Assembly (NCBI RefSeq): GCF_016595235.1
Contig: NZ_JAENHL010000007.1
Span: forward strand, 1,648,765 to 1,712,764
Origin: Taklimakanibacter albus
GTDB taxonomy: Bacteria > Pseudomonadota > Alphaproteobacteria > Rhizobiales > Aestuariivirgaceae
DNA length: 64,000 nt
Direction: 5' to 3'
Positions 54,170-63,529 of the stretch are shown one piece after another; positions within the stretch are counted from its first letter, which is position 1; each line of letters starts with the position of its first letter. A program made the position numbers and the translations under genes. The notes beneath the pieces are model-generated. The model did no database searches, was not told the DNA's origin, and saw only the letters and a program-made list of their open reading frames with translations.

Positions 54170-55777
54170 ATGTCCCGCGCTGAACACTCGACCGGCGAAG
54201 CTCTTGTCGGCCTGCTCGAATCCTATGGCGTCGACACCATCTTCGGCATTCCGGGCGTTCACAATGTCGAGATGTACCGGGCACTGCCGCGCTCCAAGAT
54301 CAACCATGTGCTGGTGCGCCATGAGCAAGGCGCCGGCTTCATGGCCGACGGCTATGCGCGCGCCACCGGCAAGCCCGGCGTCTGCTTCACCATCACCGGC
54401 CCGGGCCTCACCAACATCATGACGCCGCTCGGCCAGTCCTGGTCGGATTCGAGCCCGGTCTTCTGCATCTCATCCGCCCTCGACATCACCGACAGCGCGC
54501 AAGGCCGCGGTCGCCTGCATGAGATGCAAAGCCAGCTCGGCGCCGCCCAGACGATCACCGATCTCACGGTGCGGGCCTATACGCCGCAGGATGTGCGCGA
54601 TGGCGTGGCGCGCGCCTTCTCGGCCTTTGCCTCCAGGCGGCCCCGTCCCGCTTATCTCGAGCTGCCGCTCGATCTCCTGAAATATCCCTCAGGCCCCGGC
54701 TGGACGGCGCATAAGACGCCGAAGCTTCCGCAGGCCGATGCCGACCAGATCCGCGAGGCCGCGACCCTTCTCAGCAACGCGAAATCACCGCTGGTGCTTC
54801 TGGGCGGCGGCGCGCAAGGCGCCGGCATGGCGGCTCTCGCCATCGCCGAGAAGCTCGGCGCTCCCATCCTCACCACCACCGCCGGCAAGGGCACTGCTCC
54901 GGGCGATCATCCGCTCTGCCTCGGCTACCGCCTCGCCTCGGCTTCGGGCCGCAAGCTCCTGCAGGAAGCCGATGTCATTCTGTGCGCCGGCTCGGAATTG
55001 TCGGAGACCGACTTCTGGGAATCGGGCTTCCATCTGAGCAAGGGCCTCATCCGCATCGATCTCGACCCGATGGTATTGGCGCGCCCGCATGCCGCCGAGA
55101 TCGCCATCCTGGCGGATGCCGCATCGGCGCTCGATTGCATCCTGGCGGCCCTGCCCGCCGCCGATCATTCGGCGCGCCGCAAGGCGAGCGAAAAGAAGAT
55201 CGCCGACATTCTCTCAGCCGAGCCGGCTGAGGACGACGCCTTGCGCAAGATGCTGCGCCAGGTCCTGGCCGTCATCCGGGCAAATCTCCCGCGCGAGACG
55301 GTGATCGCTTCCGACATGACGCAGATCGCCTATGCGGCCAATGAGATCTTCCCGGTCTATGAGCCGCGCACCTGGCTGCATCCGGTGGGCTTCGGCACGC
55401 TCGGCTTCGCATTGCCGGCAGGCATCGGCGCCAAATTCGGCACCCCCGACAAGCCGGTCGCGGTGATGATCGGCGATTACGGCATCCAATATACGATCAA
55501 CGAGCTCGGCACCGCGGCCGAGCACAAGCTGCCGCTCATCATCCTGATGTGGAACAACGACGCGCTCGGCCAGATCCGCGACGACATGGTGAACAAGGGC
55601 ATTCAGCCCAATGCCGTCACCTTGATCAATCCGGACTTCCAGGCGCTCGCCAAGGCCTATCGCTGCAACGCCGAGAAACCCGACTCGCTCAAAAGCCTCG
55701 CCGAGGCCATCGGCCGCGCGCTCAAGGCCGACGGCCCGACCCTGATCGAAATGACGCCGCGCATGTTGAATGGCTAG
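54170..55777 (+). CDS. ThDP-dependent 2-oxoacid decarboxylase, AruI-like (5-guanidino-2-oxopentanoate decarboxylase candidate)
   Basis: A 535-residue ThDP enzyme of the acetolactate synthase/pyruvate decarboxylase fold. The N-terminal pyrimidine domain has GIPGVHNVEMYRAL and the catalytic Glu in RHEQGAGFMADGYAR; the C-terminal domain has the ThDP-Mg motif GDYGIQ followed about 28 residues later by NN. It looks like the AruI group, which decarboxylates 5-guanidino-2-oxopentanoate to 4-guanidinobutanal. Neighbours fit: a DauA-like dehydrogenase makes the 2-oxoacid and a guanidinobutyrase-like enzyme handles the later product. The aldehyde dehydrogenase step is missing from the window. Its TAG stop begins the repeat at 55777. 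Confidence 0.78.
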   Translation: MSRAEHSTGEALVGLLESYGVDTIFGIPGVHNVEMYRALPRSKINHVLVRHEQGAGFMADGYARATGKPGVCFTITGPGLTNIMTPLGQSWSDSSPVFCISSALDITDSAQGRGRLHEMQSQLGAAQTITDLTVRAYTPQDVRDGVARAFSAFASRRPRPAYLELPLDLLKYPSGPGWTAHKTPKLPQADADQIREAATLLSNAKSPLVLLGGGAQGAGMAALAIAEKLGAPILTTTAGKGTAPGDHPLCLGYRLASASGRKLLQEADVILCAGSELSETDFWESGFHLSKGLIRIDLDPMVLARPHAAEIAILADAASALDCILAALPAADHSARRKASEKKIADILSAEPAEDDALRKMLRQVLAVIRANLPRETVIASDMTQIAYAANEIFPVYEPRTWLHPVGFGTLGFALPAGIGAKFGTPDKPVAVMIGDYGIQYTINELGTAAEHKLPLIILMWNNDALGQIRDDMVNKGIQPNAVTLINPDFQALAKAYRCNAEKPDSLKSLAEAIGRALKADGPTLIEMTPRMLNG

Positions 55778-55824
55778 CGCATCGGCCCGAAAAGTGCGTG
55801 CGGTTTTCGGACACGCCGATGCGC
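55777..55824. repeat. Palindromic intergenic repeat, GCATCGG family
   Basis: GCGCATCGG-CCCGAAAA and TTTTCGG-ACACG-CCGATGCGC as arms around GTGCGTGCGG. The left end contains the last base of the upstream TAG stop and the right end contains the ATG of the HAD gene. Confidence 0.85.
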
Positions 55825-56499
55825 ACTGACGCGGCCGTCATCTTCGATGTCGACGGGGTCCTGCTCGATCTGACAAGGCCTGAGGAAGACGCTTTTTTTT
55901 GGCCCTTTGCCGAGCTGCACGGCCTGACCGGCCTGTCGCGCGACTGGGATGGCTATCGCATCCGCAATGACGAGGACATCATTCTGGAGATTCTCGAAGG
56001 GCATTTCGGCCGGGCGCCGACGCCACAGGAGCATCGCGCGGTCATCGATACCTATATTGGCTATATGGATGCGAATCTCCGGCAGAAACGCCTTACCCCT
56101 GAGACGGTGTCTGGCGCGGCGGAGCTGCTTGCCGGTCTCGCCGGCAAGGCCAGGCTTGGTATCGCGACCGCCAATCTCCTCGAAGTCGCCGCCCGGAGGC
56201 TCGCCGCTTGCGGCCTGTGGGACGGGCTGAAAGATCTCGGCTTCGGCGCCAATGGCGGCGGCGCCAAGCGCGAAATTCTGGCCCGCGCCATAAAAACCCT
56301 GAACTTGCCGCGCGAGCGCATCGTCTTTATCGGCGACAATCTCAACGACGTCGAAGCCGGGCTCGCCAATAACGTGCATTTCATCGGCTTTTCCGTCGAT
56401 CCGGCCAAGACCCGGCGGCTGGCGGCGGCCGGGGCGGAGCGTATTTGCAATCATCACCGGGATACGCTGAAACATATAAAAGACGCGCTCAACATCTGA
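55819..56499 (+). CDS. HAD family hydrolase
   Basis: A 226-residue HAD phosphatase-like protein: motif I VIFDVDGVLLDL with nucleophile D12 (about), motif II ATANL, a Lys in GGGAKREIL, and motif IV FIGDNLNDVEAG. A helical cap is between motifs I and II, as in phosphoglycolate phosphatase-like enzymes. It has no clear ribosome binding site, and the start codon lies in a palindromic repeat, so its translation may be weak or dependent on the upstream gene. Substrate unknown; GmhB-like activity (heptose bisphosphate) is possible but not indicated. Confidence 0.85.
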   Translation: MRTDAAVIFDVDGVLLDLTRPEEDAFFWPFAELHGLTGLSRDWDGYRIRNDEDIILEILEGHFGRAPTPQEHRAVIDTYIGYMDANLRQKRLTPETVSGAAELLAGLAGKARLGIATANLLEVAARRLAACGLWDGLKDLGFGANGGGAKREILARAIKTLNLPRERIVFIGDNLNDVEAGLANNVHFIGFSVDPAKTRRLAAAGAERICNHHRDTLKHIKDALNI

Positions 56500-56522
56500 A
56501 TCGGAAGGAAATCGGGCTCCAT

Positions 56523-59500
56523 ATGGATACTGGGCATCCCAATCAATTCGCGCTGTTGCGCACCAGGCGCTTCCTGCCGCTGTTCGTTGCCCAGGCCATC
56601 GGCGCCTTCAACGACAATGCCTTCCGTTATGCCCTCTCCATCCTGCTCATCTACGATCTGGGGCCCAGGCTCGGTTTCGCCGAAGGCCATGCCGGCCTTC
56701 TCAACACCCTCTCCGCCGGCCTCCTGATCCTGCCTTTCTTTCTGTTCTCGGCCTTGGCCGGCCAGATCGCCGACAAGTTCGACAAGGCGATGCTGGCGCA
56801 GCGTATCAAATTCGTCGAGATCGCCATCGTGGCGCTGGCCTCCTTCAGCCTGTTCACCGACCAGATCTGGCTGCAGCTCCTCGTCGTCTTCCTGACCGGC
56901 ACCCAGTCGGCCTTTTTCGGCCCGATCAAATATTCGATCCTGCCACAGCATCTCGAGCGCCAGGAGCTTCTCGGCGGCAACGGCCTGATCGAGATGGGCA
57001 CCTTCCTGTCGATCCTGCTCGGCACGCTGTTCGGCAGTTTCGCCATCAGCTCCGAATGGGGCCGCCATTGGGTAAGCGTGGTGATGATCGGCCTTTCGGT
57101 CATGGCCTATCTGAGCGCCCGGCAGATTCCGGCGGCACCCGCACCTCAGCCCGAGCTCAAGCTCAACGCCAATCTCGCCCAGGAAACCTGGCGCATGATC
57201 GGCATTGCGCGCGAGCGCGGCGACGTCTTCCTCGCCATTCTCGGCATCTCCTGGTTCTGGTTCCTGGGCGTCATCTTCCTCACCCAGATTCCGCTTTTCA
57301 CCCAGACCGAACTGCACGCCAATGAAACGGTGGCGAGCCTCATCATCGCCGCCTTCACCGTGGCGATCGGTGTCGGCTCCATCGTCACCAACCGGCTGCT
57401 CAAAGGTGAGGTATCGGTCAAATATGTGCCGATCGCCGCCATCCTGATCACTCTGTTCATCATCGATCTCTATTTCGCCACCGGCGCCTTACGCTCGAGC
57501 GATGCGAGCGCGCTGCGCACGCCGATCGATCTCATCTCGAGCTTCTCCGGCTGGCGCGTGCTGGTCGATCTCGCCGCCATCGCGCTGTGCGCCGGCCTTT
57601 TCGCCGTACCGCTTTATGCGCTGGTCCAGGCGCGCTCGTCGCCCCAGAAGCGCGCCCGGGTGATTGCCGCCAACAACATCGTCAACGCGGTGTTCATGAC
57701 CGCGGCGACGATCCTCTCTTATGTGCTGCTCGACGCCGGGCTTTCGGTGCGCGGGCTGTTCCTGGTGGTCGGCCTCGCCAATGCCATCGCCGCCATCTGG
57801 ATCTGCCGCCTCCTGCCGCAGGAGCTTGCCGCCTATATCGCGCGCCGCCTGTTCTATCTGTTCTATCGCGTCGAGATCAAAGGCTTCGAGAACTTCGCCA
57901 AGGCCGGGCGCAAGGCGCTGATCATATCCAATCACACCTCCTTCCTCGACGGCCCGCTGATTTCGGCTTTCCTGCCGGAGCGCTGCCAGTTCGCCATCAA
58001 CACCCGCATCGCCGATCGCTGGTGGGTGAAGCCGGCCTTCCAGCTCTTCGACCTCCTGCCCATCGATCCCAGCAATCCGATGGCGATCAAGACGCTCGCC
58101 AACGGGCTGAAACGCGGCCGCAAGGTGGTGATCTTCCCGGAAGGCCGCATCACCCGCACCGGCTCGCTGATGAAGATCTATGAAGGTCCCGGCGTCATCG
58201 CCCATCTCGCCGGCGCGAAAATCCTGCCCATCCGCATCGACGGCGCGCAATACACGCCCTTCTCGCTGATGAAGGGCAAACTGCGCATCCGCTGGTTCCC
58301 CAAGATCACCTTGACCTTCTTGCCACCGGTTAAGATCAATGCACCGGCCGATCTGAAGAGCGGGGCATTGCGCGAATATCTCGCCGACCGGACTTACGAC
58401 ATCATGACCGACATGATGTTCCGCACCAGCTTCAAGAACGAGACGCTGTTCCAGTCGCTCCTCGAAGCCCGCCACATCCACGGCAAGAAGCACGAGATCC
58501 TCGAGGACATCCAGCGCACGCCGCTCACCTATGACCGTATCGTGCTGGGCAGCTTCATCCTCGGCCGTCGCCTCGCCGGACTGACTCCGGGCGAGAAGAA
58601 TGTCGCCGTGCTGCTGCCGAGCGCCGCCGGCTGCTTCATCACGCTGTTCGCGCTCTATGCGTCGGGCCGCGTGCCGGCGCTTCTCAACTACTCGACGGGC
58701 GCCATCAATATGGCGGCCGCCTGCCGCACCGCCGAGGTGAAGACCGTCATCACCTCGCGCCGTTTCGTCGAGGCGGGCGACTTTGGCGATGCGGTGGCGC
58801 TGCTCGAAAAGCAGGCGAAGATCATCTGGATCGAGGATGTGCGCGCACAAATAGGTCTCGGCGACAAGCTCTACGGTCTGTGGTCCAGCCACTTCCCGAA
58901 AGGCGCGCTCAAGAAACTCGGCTACAATCCCGATGCCGATGCGCCGGCGGCCATCGTCTTCACCTCGGGCTCGGAAGGAACCCCCAAAGGCGTCGTGCTC
59001 TCGCACAACAATCTGCAGGCCAATCGCCACCAAGCGGCGGCCCGCATCGACTTCACACCACAGGACATCGTCTTCAACCCGATGCCGATGTTCCATACAT
59101 TCGGGCTCAATGCCGGCACGCTTCTTCCGGTGCTCGCGGGCGTGCGCACCTTCCTCTATCCGTCACCTCTGCATTACAAGATCATCCCCGAGCTGGTCTA
59201 CGACATCAACGCGACGGTGCTCTTCGGCACCGACACTTTCCTCACCGGCTATGCCCGCAACGCGCATCCATATGATTTCTACAAGATACGCTTCGTGGTG
59301 GCGGGCGCCGAGCGGGTGCGCCCCGAGACGCGCCAGACTTACATGGACATATTCGGCCTGCGTATTCTCGAGGGTTACGGCGTCACCGAATGCGCGCCGG
59401 TGCTCGCCGTCAATACACCCATCCATTATCGCGCCGGCTCGGTCGGGCGCCTGTTCGACGGCATCGACTACCGGCTCGAGACCATCGAGGGCATCACCGA

Positions 59501-59972
59501 AGGCGGCCGGCTGCATGTGAAAGGCCCCAATATCATGCTGGGCTATCTGCGCGCCGAAAAGCCCGGTTTGATCGAGCCGCCACCCGAAGGCTGGTACGAC
59601 ACCGGCGACATCGTCACCGTCGATCCGCGCCGCTACATCACCATCCAGGGCCGCGCCAAGCGCTTCTCCAAGATCGCCGGCGAGATGGTCTCGCTCGCCG
59701 CCGTCGAAAGCCATGTGCAGGAAGCTTTCCCCGATCATGTCCATGCCGTGGTCGCCATTCCCGATCCGAAGAAGGGCGAACAGCTGGTGCTCTTCTCGAC
59801 GCATCAGAAGCTCGACCGCACCGGCCTGTCCGACGCCTTCAAGAATTTCGGCGTGACCGAGCTGATGACGCCCCGGATCATCGTGCCGCTGGACGCCATT
59901 CCGATCCTCGGCACCGGCAAGACGGATTATGTGACGCTCAACAAGCTGGCACGGGAGAAATTCCCCTCGTGA
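56523..59972 (+). CDS. Acyl-[ACP]-phospholipid O-acyltransferase, three-domain (LplT-PlsC-AasC fusion)
   Basis: A 1149-residue membrane protein. Residues about 1-430 are an MFS-type lysophospholipid transporter (QAIGAFNDNAFRYAL at the start). About 455-640 is a PlsC acyltransferase with NHTSFLDGP (His/Asp catalytic pair) and FPEGRITRTG. From about 700 there is an acyl-adenylate synthetase with TSGSEGTPKGVVLSH and GWYDTGDIV. E. coli splits these roles over LplT and Aas. It re-acylates lysophospholipids, for example after lipoprotein N-acylation by Lnt releases them. ATG 56523 has GGAAGG upstream; the longer frame to 56445 overlaps the HAD gene. Confidence 0.93.
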   Translation: MDTGHPNQFALLRTRRFLPLFVAQAIGAFNDNAFRYALSILLIYDLGPRLGFAEGHAGLLNTLSAGLLILPFFLFSALAGQIADKFDKAMLAQRIKFVEIAIVALASFSLFTDQIWLQLLVVFLTGTQSAFFGPIKYSILPQHLERQELLGGNGLIEMGTFLSILLGTLFGSFAISSEWGRHWVSVVMIGLSVMAYLSARQIPAAPAPQPELKLNANLAQETWRMIGIARERGDVFLAILGISWFWFLGVIFLTQIPLFTQTELHANETVASLIIAAFTVAIGVGSIVTNRLLKGEVSVKYVPIAAILITLFIIDLYFATGALRSSDASALRTPIDLISSFSGWRVLVDLAAIALCAGLFAVPLYALVQARSSPQKRARVIAANNIVNAVFMTAATILSYVLLDAGLSVRGLFLVVGLANAIAAIWICRLLPQELAAYIARRLFYLFYRVEIKGFENFAKAGRKALIISNHTSFLDGPLISAFLPERCQFAINTRIADRWWVKPAFQLFDLLPIDPSNPMAIKTLANGLKRGRKVVIFPEGRITRTGSLMKIYEGPGVIAHLAGAKILPIRIDGAQYTPFSLMKGKLRIRWFPKITLTFLPPVKINAPADLKSGALREYLADRTYDIMTDMMFRTSFKNETLFQSLLEARHIHGKKHEILEDIQRTPLTYDRIVLGSFILGRRLAGLTPGEKNVAVLLPSAAGCFITLFALYASGRVPALLNYSTGAINMAAACRTAEVKTVITSRRFVEAGDFGDAVALLEKQAKIIWIEDVRAQIGLGDKLYGLWSSHFPKGALKKLGYNPDADAPAAIVFTSGSEGTPKGVVLSHNNLQANRHQAAARIDFTPQDIVFNPMPMFHTFGLNAGTLLPVLAGVRTFLYPSPLHYKIIPELVYDINATVLFGTDTFLTGYARNAHPYDFYKIRFVVAGAERVRPETRQTYMDIFGLRILEGYGVTECAPVLAVNTPIHYRAGSVGRLFDGIDYRLETIEGITEGGRLHVKGPNIMLGYLRAEKPGLIEPPPEGWYDTGDIVTVDPRRYITIQGRAKRFSKIAGEMVSLAAVESHVQEAFPDHVHAVVAIPDPKKGEQLVLFSTHQKLDRTGLSDAFKNFGVTELMTPRIIVPLDAIPILGTGKTDYVTLNKLAREKFPS

Positions 59973-61246
59973 GCCTGGCGCTCGACGACCGCGACCGGGC
60001 CTGCCTCGACGGCGCACACGGCCCGGCCATGCGGCTCGCGATGCGGCTCGTCCTGAAAGCCGCCGGGATATTGGGCGCCCGCGAGCTGATCCCGGTCTCC
60101 TTCGCCCATATCGATGCCTGCTTCTATAGCGGCGAGGCGCATGTCGATTTCGCCCAGTATCTCCTCGATCACGGCGCGAAGCTCAGCATTCCCGCCTGGA
60201 CCAATAATGGCGTGGTGAGCCTCACCGATCCCGACATCCGGCCCGAAGCGAGCGACCCGCAAATGGTCAAGGGTGCGCGCAAGCTGATGCAGCTTTATGA
60301 GAAGCTCGGCTGCCGGCCGGTGTGGACCTGCGCGCCCTATCAGCTGCCGGGCGGACCGCAATTCGGCGATCAGATCGTCGCCGGGGAATCCAATGCGGTG
60401 TCTTTCTACAACGCCGTCATCGGCGCGCGGACCAACAAATATGGCGATTATCTCGATGTCGCCTGCGCGCTCATCGGCAAGGCGCCCTATGCCGGCCTCC
60501 ATCGCGACGAAGGCCGGCGCGGCCGTCTCCTCATCCGCACCGAGGCCGTTCCCGACGGCTGGAAAGCTGAGAACATCTTCTATCATCTGCTCGGCCATCA
60601 TGTCGGCAAGCTCGCAGGCCAGGCCATTCCGGTGATCTCCGGCCTGCCGCCGCAGGAGACGGCGGATTCGCTGAAGGCGCTGGCCGCCGCGGCCGCTTCC
60701 GCGGGTGGCGTCGAGATGTGGCACGCCGTCGGCGTGACGCCGGAAGCCGCGACGCAGGATGATGCCTTCCAGGGCCATGCGCCCGAACACATCTTCGAGG
60801 TCACGCCCGAGTCTCTTGCGCAGGCGCGCCGCGATCTGACCAGCGCCAAGGACGGTCCGCTCGATATGGTGGCACTCGGCACGCCGCATTTCTCACTGAC
60901 CGAATTCGAAAGACTGGCGCCACTCGTCGCGGGGCGAAAAGCGAGCCCCGGTCTCGCTTTTTACGTCTCGACCAGCCGCCATATACGCGACGAGGCGGCA
61001 AAGCGCGGCTGGATCGCCGAGCTCGAAGCCTTCGGCGCCACCGTCATCGCCGACACCTGCACTTATTATTCGCCGGCGGTGCGCCGCTGCCGCGGCCGCA
61101 TCATGACCAATGCCGCGAAATGGGCCTATTACGCGCCCGGCATGCTGGGTGTCGAAGTCTGCTTCGGCAGCCTCGCCGAATGTGTCGAAAGCGCCGTCCG
61201 GGGTGAGGTGTGGCGCGATCCGCAACTATGGGCGAACGGCCTATGA
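59969..61246 (+). CDS. Aconitase X catalytic (large) subunit
   Basis: A 425-residue protein of the AcnX family: the region SFAHIDACFYSGEAHVDFAQYLLDHGAKLSIPAWTNN near residue 35, CAPYQLPGGPQFGDQIVAGESNAVSFYNAVIGARTNKYGD near 115, and a later CTYYSP with an iron-sulfur-ligand Cys candidate. Bacterial AcnX enzymes characterised so far dehydrate cis-3-hydroxy-L-proline. The start is GTG at 59969, overlapping the upstream TGA. Its stop overlaps the small-subunit ATG by four bases. Confidence 0.88.
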   Translation: MSLALDDRDRACLDGAHGPAMRLAMRLVLKAAGILGARELIPVSFAHIDACFYSGEAHVDFAQYLLDHGAKLSIPAWTNNGVVSLTDPDIRPEASDPQMVKGARKLMQLYEKLGCRPVWTCAPYQLPGGPQFGDQIVAGESNAVSFYNAVIGARTNKYGDYLDVACALIGKAPYAGLHRDEGRRGRLLIRTEAVPDGWKAENIFYHLLGHHVGKLAGQAIPVISGLPPQETADSLKALAAAAASAGGVEMWHAVGVTPEAATQDDAFQGHAPEHIFEVTPESLAQARRDLTSAKDGPLDMVALGTPHFSLTEFERLAPLVAGRKASPGLAFYVSTSRHIRDEAAKRGWIAELEAFGATVIADTCTYYSPAVRRCRGRIMTNAAKWAYYAPGMLGVEVCFGSLAECVESAVRGEVWRDPQLWANGL

Positions 61247-61671
61247 TCCAAGCGCGCATCCTTCACGGCGGCGAAGCGCACGGGCGCGTTCTCGCTCTCG
61301 ATGCGCCTTTGAGCTTCTGGGGCGCTTTCGATCCGCGTACCGGGCGGATCATCGACATCCATCATCCGCAATGCGGATCATGCATCACCGGCACGATCCT
61401 GATGATGCGCGAGACACGCGGCTCCGGCACCGCACCCGGCGGCATGGCGGAAGCGATCCGGCTCGGCACGGCGCCTTCGGCCATCATCCTCGTCAAGCCG
61501 GACATCAATCTCGCGATCGGCGCGGAGGTCGCGGAAGCGTTATACGGAAAGACCTGCCCGGTGCTGGCGGTGACGGCGGCGGATTATGCCGAACTCGCCC
61601 GGCACGCGGCGCTCGCCATCTCCGGCGATGGAAAGATCACTCCGCTGCCGCGAGATTCTTTTCCCGGTTAG
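61243..61671 (+). CDS. Aconitase X swivel-domain (small) subunit
   Basis: A 142-residue DUF126/AcnX swivel domain with SFWGAFDPRTGRIIDIHHPQCGSCITG near the middle (a conserved Asp-Pro-x-x-G and Cys) and RGSGTAPGGMAEAIRLG, which carries the substrate-binding Ser. It completes the active site of the large subunit, so the enzyme here is the two-chain type. ATG 61243 overlaps the large-subunit stop. The 3' end overlaps the convergent opgH gene by 35 bases. Confidence 0.9.
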   Translation: MIQARILHGGEAHGRVLALDAPLSFWGAFDPRTGRIIDIHHPQCGSCITGTILMMRETRGSGTAPGGMAEAIRLGTAPSAIILVKPDINLAIGAEVAEALYGKTCPVLAVTAADYAELARHAALAISGDGKITPLPRDSFPG

Positions 61672-63529
61672 CCCCATCGACACTGTCGGAGACCGGATTC
61701 GATTCCTCCGGAATCCGGAAGATGTTCCAGTCATAGGCGCGCCGGCCCACCGAGACGAGACCGGTCCACCACGAGACGAAAGCCGACAGAGCGAGGCCGA
61801 GCACGATCGGCGACAGCCAGAGGAAAGTCTGCGTCGTGATCAGGAAAGCGAGCACGCCGACCAGCAGACCGGCGACGATATGCCAGGCATGTTTGTGCAG
61901 GAGCTCGTTGAAGGGCGGCGCCTCCTCGGTGCGCTTCTGCGCTTTCCAGCCGGAATCGCGGCCGAGGAAGATGTCGAGCACGAAGCCCGACTGGATGATC
62001 ATCATGATGGGCGACAGCAGTGCGGAAAGGATCGATTCCGCAAACAGGCTCTTGATCAGCCCGATGACGCCGCCGCAGCCGCGCCGCAGCACCGGATCGA
62101 AGATGGCGGCGATGATGCCGAGGATCTTCGGCACGAACAGCACCGCCATGGTCAAGGTGAAGAGGCGCAGCGCGCGCTCCGGATCGAAGACCGGCCAGGC
62201 CGGAAACAGCGTGAAGCCTTCCGGAAAATAATTGGGCTGGGCATATTTGGCGACCGTCGACAGGACGAGACCGGTCATCAGCAGGAACAGCCACAGCGGC
62301 GAAGCCAGATAGGACATGATGCCCTGCAGGAAATGGATGCGGCTCACCCAATGCAGGCCCCTCACATGGAGGAGCTTGATATGCTGCAGATTGCCCTGGC
62401 TCCAGCGCCGGTCGCGCGCCGCGAGCTCGATCAGATTGGGCGGCGTCTCTTCATAAGACCCGCCGAGCGCCGGCAGCATATAGACCGCCCAGCCGGACCG
62501 GCGCATCAGCGCCGCCTCGACGAAGTCATGGCTCATGATATGGCCGCCGAAGGGCTTGCGGCCTTCGAGCTCGGGCAGGCCCGCCGATTCCGCAAAGGCC
62601 TTCACCCGGATGATCGCGTTGTGGCCCCAGTAATTGCCGTCGCGCCCGTGCCAGGCGGCGAGCCCGTTGGCGACGATCGGCCCATAAACGCGGCCGGCGA
62701 ATTGCTGCATGCGGGAATAAAGCGTCCAGCGATTATGGAGCAGCGGCAGGCTCTGGATGATGCCGGCCTTGGGGTCCGCCGCCATGGCGCGCGCCAGGGT
62801 GACCAGCGTAGGACCGGACATCATGCTGTCGGCGTCGAGCACGATCATCGCCTCATAGGCGCCGCCCCAGCGGGTGACGAAATCGGCGATGTTGCCGGCC
62901 TTCTTGTGATGATTGTCGGGACGGCGGCGGTAATAGACCTGGATGTCGTCGCGCAGATCCTGGCGCAATTTGGCGAAGACCTGCGCCTCATGACGGATAT
63001 GGGCGGCTTCGCGGCTGTCGCTCAGGATGAAGATGTCGAACTTGTCGCCGGCTTTCTCGCGCGCGAGCGCGCGGCCCATGCGCGCCATCGCTTCGGCGAC
63101 CGTTTCCGGGTCCTCGTGATAGACCGGCATGAGAAGCGCCGTACGTTTGGTGTCACCAAGCTCGGCCAGCGTGTAACGCGGCCGCCGCGTCATGCACAGA
63201 AAGCCCAGCATGGCGCCGGCGCAGGCAAACGAGATCCAGGCGAAGGTCACCGCAAAGAGGGCGGCGAAGATCACCTGCAGCCAGGTGATATCCGCCGGGC
63301 TGATCACCTGGTAGATTTCGTAAGTGCCGAGGCCGGTCAGGGCCAGTGTCGCCGAAAAAACGAACCAGCGGTAGAAATGCACGCTGGAGCGTTCGCGACC
63401 GGCGGAAAGGGCCCCGCCAGGAGCCCAATGCTTGAGGTCCTGAACGGGCATGTCGAGCCGGGATTCCGGCGGCAGAATATCGTCCTTGCTGGGCGCGATA
63501 TCTACGATTTTGTCCACCGATAGAGCCAT
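61637..63529 (-). CDS. opgH: Glucans biosynthesis glucosyltransferase OpgH
   Basis: A 630-residue membrane GT2 that polymerises the beta-1,2-glucan backbone of osmoregulated periplasmic glucans. Two N-terminal helices, then the GT domain with ALLMPVYHEDPE, VLDADSMMSG (DxD), GHNAIIRV and the RDRRWSQGN (Q/RxxRW) motif, then about six C-terminal helices. Shorter than E. coli OpgH (847) because of shorter cytoplasmic tails, as is usual in Alphaproteobacteria. The ATG lies inside opgG (28-base overlap). Confidence 0.95.
   Translation of the reverse strand: MALSVDKIVDIAPSKDDILPPESRLDMPVQDLKHWAPGGALSAGRERSSVHFYRWFVFSATLALTGLGTYEIYQVISPADITWLQVIFAALFAVTFAWISFACAGAMLGFLCMTRRPRYTLAELGDTKRTALLMPVYHEDPETVAEAMARMGRALAREKAGDKFDIFILSDSREAAHIRHEAQVFAKLRQDLRDDIQVYYRRRPDNHHKKAGNIADFVTRWGGAYEAMIVLDADSMMSGPTLVTLARAMAADPKAGIIQSLPLLHNRWTLYSRMQQFAGRVYGPIVANGLAAWHGRDGNYWGHNAIIRVKAFAESAGLPELEGRKPFGGHIMSHDFVEAALMRRSGWAVYMLPALGGSYEETPPNLIELAARDRRWSQGNLQHIKLLHVRGLHWVSRIHFLQGIMSYLASPLWLFLLMTGLVLSTVAKYAQPNYFPEGFTLFPAWPVFDPERALRLFTLTMAVLFVPKILGIIAAIFDPVLRRGCGGVIGLIKSLFAESILSALLSPIMMIIQSGFVLDIFLGRDSGWKAQKRTEEAPPFNELLHKHAWHIVAGLLVGVLAFLITTQTFLWLSPIVLGLALSAFVSWWTGLVSVGRRAYDWNIFRIPEESNPVSDSVDGANREKNLAAAE

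Noticed and set aside
61586..63523. 645-codon open frame on the plus strand
   Set aside because: Antisense to opgH, whose glycosyltransferase motifs are unambiguous.
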